A stretch of 15,322 nt of DNA, from positions 1 to 15,322 of the forward strand of contig JACQQN010000161.1 in the NCBI GenBank assembly GCA_016206995.1, written 5' to 3'. Shown here in pieces: positions 13,792 to 15,322 of the stretch. The notes under the pieces are model-generated. The model did not search any database. It was not told where the DNA came from and was given only the letters and a program-made list of their open reading frames with translations. The stretch's first letter is position 1. Each line of letters opens with the position of its first letter. This DNA comes from Candidatus Omnitrophota bacterium. GTDB taxonomy: Bacteria; Omnitrophota; Omnitrophia; Omnitrophales; Abzuiibacteriaceae. Both the position numbers and the translations under genes were made by a program.

Positions 13792-15322
13792 TTACAAAGA
13801 CAGGGACTCTTTTCCTTCTTGCCACCAAGTTTTCGTAGAAATTTCAACCCCAACCGGAGTAAATGGCGGTGGATTTGATTTTAGATTTGAATCGTATTCC
13901 CAATTGCGAATCGGCGCTTCATAATAATTTCCGCCATAAACCCACTGACCCGTTGCAATTTGGCTGTTCCAAAGATTAATAAAAGCGCCGCTGACGTTTG
14001 CATTCTTACTGGTCCATTTTTCGAGAAACCGAGGATAATTCTCAAAACCGCCGCTGTATTGAGACCCGTTGGTCGGGACAACCCCGCTGACGAATCCCGC
14101 GTTGACCGTTGTATTGCTTGCGACGCGGTTTCCAAGTGACTGAGAGCTGTTTGAATCAGACCAACTGTTTGACAAAATGTTCAATGCATCCGAAATCAAA
14201 GCGACTGAACGTTTTCCCGTAATCGTATTACCTTGCGCATCATGTTTCTGAGTATTGAAATCACCTTTGACATAAAGCGGGTTGTTGGAGACGACCGTGA
14301 GTCCACCGGTTGCTCCATTAGGTTTTACATCTGTGCCGTTCACCAGCCGAATCCCGTGAGATGTTGCTGAACCACTTGAACTGGCCGGAACTGCGTTGGT
14401 TCGAGACGCATAAATCAAACCATTGGATGGGAAATAATTTGTGCTGCGAAGTTTATTAACGTCAATCTCGGTAACGACAACATCATGGCTTGAACTTTCT
14501 CGATAATTTCTGAATTGCTTTTGAGTCACCGTTCCAGATGGTAAATCACCGCTAGGAACTTGTGTATAGCTCCCGTTTGATTCGCGTTTGTATACTTGAC
14601 CATCAATCACTCGAAGCCCTGCGTTGTTGTAATAGAAACCATTGGGCTGAATGGATGGAATTGTGACTGGCTGGACATACCCAACACCATGATCTGCACT
14701 TTGAACCGTCCCATTCCACGTTGACGTCGCATCTTGAGCCCAGGTAGGACTGTCGCTATCAAAGGTCATCGCGGGATAGGTGCTCGTTCCACTTTTTTTA
14801 ATCTTGACGGTTCCCTGCATGATATCGTTTGGGTTATCTTTCCGTTCGTTGTGGAAAGCGCCCGTCGCATGAACTGAATCCGTATCCAGCGTTAGATTGC
14901 TTCGGGCACCCAAATACATGTCTCCATTTGCGTGGATAAACCCCGTCATAGTCATGTCAGGGCCCGGCAATACTTCAAGATCTGAATCGTAAAAAATCGC
15001 GTAAGAGAAAATACTTGTTTGTTTGAGAGAAGCAATCTGATGAACAGTTGCATTAGCTTGGATCGGAAAAACGGTTGAAAACGCCGTATTGTCAGGATGA
15101 TCGGCCGCTGCAATTACTTCAAAATCCTGGACCAGCTTTGTAAACCCTCCTTCTTGAAGGGAAGTAGCTGGACAATTGGCGAGTGGGGTATTCGCAGCAG
15201 TCCCTGGCGCGCAACGAATTCGATAGGTCGCTGACGTTCGGCCATCTCCATAATTGACTGTATAGTCCGTATTGGGTGAAATGTCATTGGTTGCAAAATT
15301 CGCAATCCGATCTGCCAAATAG
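13792..15322 (-). CDS. Large PilX-like/surface protein of unknown function, N-terminus cut by window edge
   Basis: 509 codons are visible and the frame runs open off the right edge, so the start lies outside; the TTG at 15318 is probably internal. The first visible residues, YLADRIANFATND, resemble the YLADSG helix of the PilX-like protein at 11725-12831, implying that a leader and hydrophobic helix precede it. Visible positions 100-140 hold SIFSYAIFYDSDLEVLPGPDMTMTG in two parts, followed by FIHANGDMYLG; this GPxMxxxGxxHxNGxxYLG pattern is, from memory, common in large pseudopilin-like proteins of PVC and deltaproteobacterial genomes. Other parts are Ser/Asn/Thr/Gly-rich with short strands (LTVVSNNPLYVKGDFN, RSVALISDALNILSNSW, ANVSGAFI), like a repetitive beta structure. 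The C-terminus is Trp/Tyr/Pro-rich (WVYGGNYYEAPIRNWEYD). It converges on the pseudopilin operon with a 16-nt gap. A surface or pilus-tip role is inference. Confidence 0.75.
   Translation of the reverse strand, partial: YLADRIANFATNDISPNTDYTVNYGDGRTSATYRIRCAPGTAANTPLANCPATSLQEGGFTKLVQDFEVIAAADHPDNTAFSTVFPIQANATVHQIASLKQTSIFSYAIFYDSDLEVLPGPDMTMTGFIHANGDMYLGARSNLTLDTDSVHATGAFHNERKDNPNDIMQGTVKIKKSGTSTYPAMTFDSDSPTWAQDATSTWNGTVQSADHGVGYVQPVTIPSIQPNGFYYNNAGLRVIDGQVYKRESNGSYTQVPSGDLPSGTVTQKQFRNYRESSSHDVVVTEIDVNKLRSTNYFPSNGLIYASRTNAVPASSSGSATSHGIRLVNGTDVKPNGATGGLTVVSNNPLYVKGDFNTQKHDAQGNTITGKRSVALISDALNILSNSWSDSNSSQSLGNRVASNTTVNAGFVSGVVPTNGSQYSGGFENYPRFLEKWTSKNANVSGAFINLWNSQIATGQWVYGGNYYEAPIRNWEYDSNLKSNPPPFTPVGVEISTKTWWQEGKESLSL

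Noticed and set aside
13788..13802. TGTCTT-ACA-AAGACA palindrome between the convergent genes as a bidirectional terminator
   Set aside because: The stem is only 6 bp and AT-rich, and neither side has a T run.
15316..15318. TTG as the true start of the right-edge gene
   Set aside because: The frame stays open to the window edge with a tyrosine codon before it, no ribosome site can be seen, and the sequence matches the interior of a PilX-like helix.
1..15322. CRISPR array, tRNA, transposase or phage genes
   Set aside because: No regularly spaced direct repeats, cloverleaf sequence, or DDE, Y1 or phage structural protein motifs were found.

Overview
The window reads as chromosomal DNA of an uncultured, probably Gram-negative bacterium of moderate GC content (roughly mid-40s %, judged by eye). 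Type IV pilus-type minor pseudopilins with class III prepilin leaders and a Sec-exported partner support a diderm. I cannot place it taxonomically; the mix of AddAB, pseudopilins with large low-complexity ectodomains and scattered short palindromic repeats would fit a candidate phylum such as Omnitrophota, but that is a guess.

Left part (1-10341, all minus strand). At the left edge is the N-terminal ~375 codons of a HI0933/BaiN-type flavoprotein, cut by the window. Next comes a cold shock protein gene with a perfect 15-bp hairpin as its terminator and a ~150-nt structured leader that itself contains a terminator-like hairpin. Upstream is a tightly packed, probably co-transcribed set, in transcription order: pteridine-reductase-like SDR, QueD/PTPS-family enzyme, addB, addA, and a family-2 O-methyltransferase. 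Gaps are 15 nt or less, or the genes overlap. AddA and AddB form a two-nuclease RecBCD-type end-resection enzyme; the SDR and QueD homologue both act on pterins. addA carries an in-frame palindromic repeat between helicase motifs II and III.

Middle (10342-10674). This divergent intergenic region holds a plausible sigma70 promoter for the rightward genes, with a 15-bp palindrome at the predicted start of transcription and a leader hairpin.

Right part (10675-13775, plus strand). This four-gene operon encodes three minor pseudopilin-like proteins (PilV/GspI-like, PilW/GspJ-like, and a PilX/GspK-like protein lacking Glu5) and an exported all-helical protein with HEAT-like character. The set probably forms or presents a pilus/pseudopilus tip complex. 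Converging on it from the right edge is a long minus-strand gene, cut by the window, that resembles another PilX-like surface protein (13792-15322).

No rRNA, tRNA, CRISPR array, transposase or phage gene was seen.
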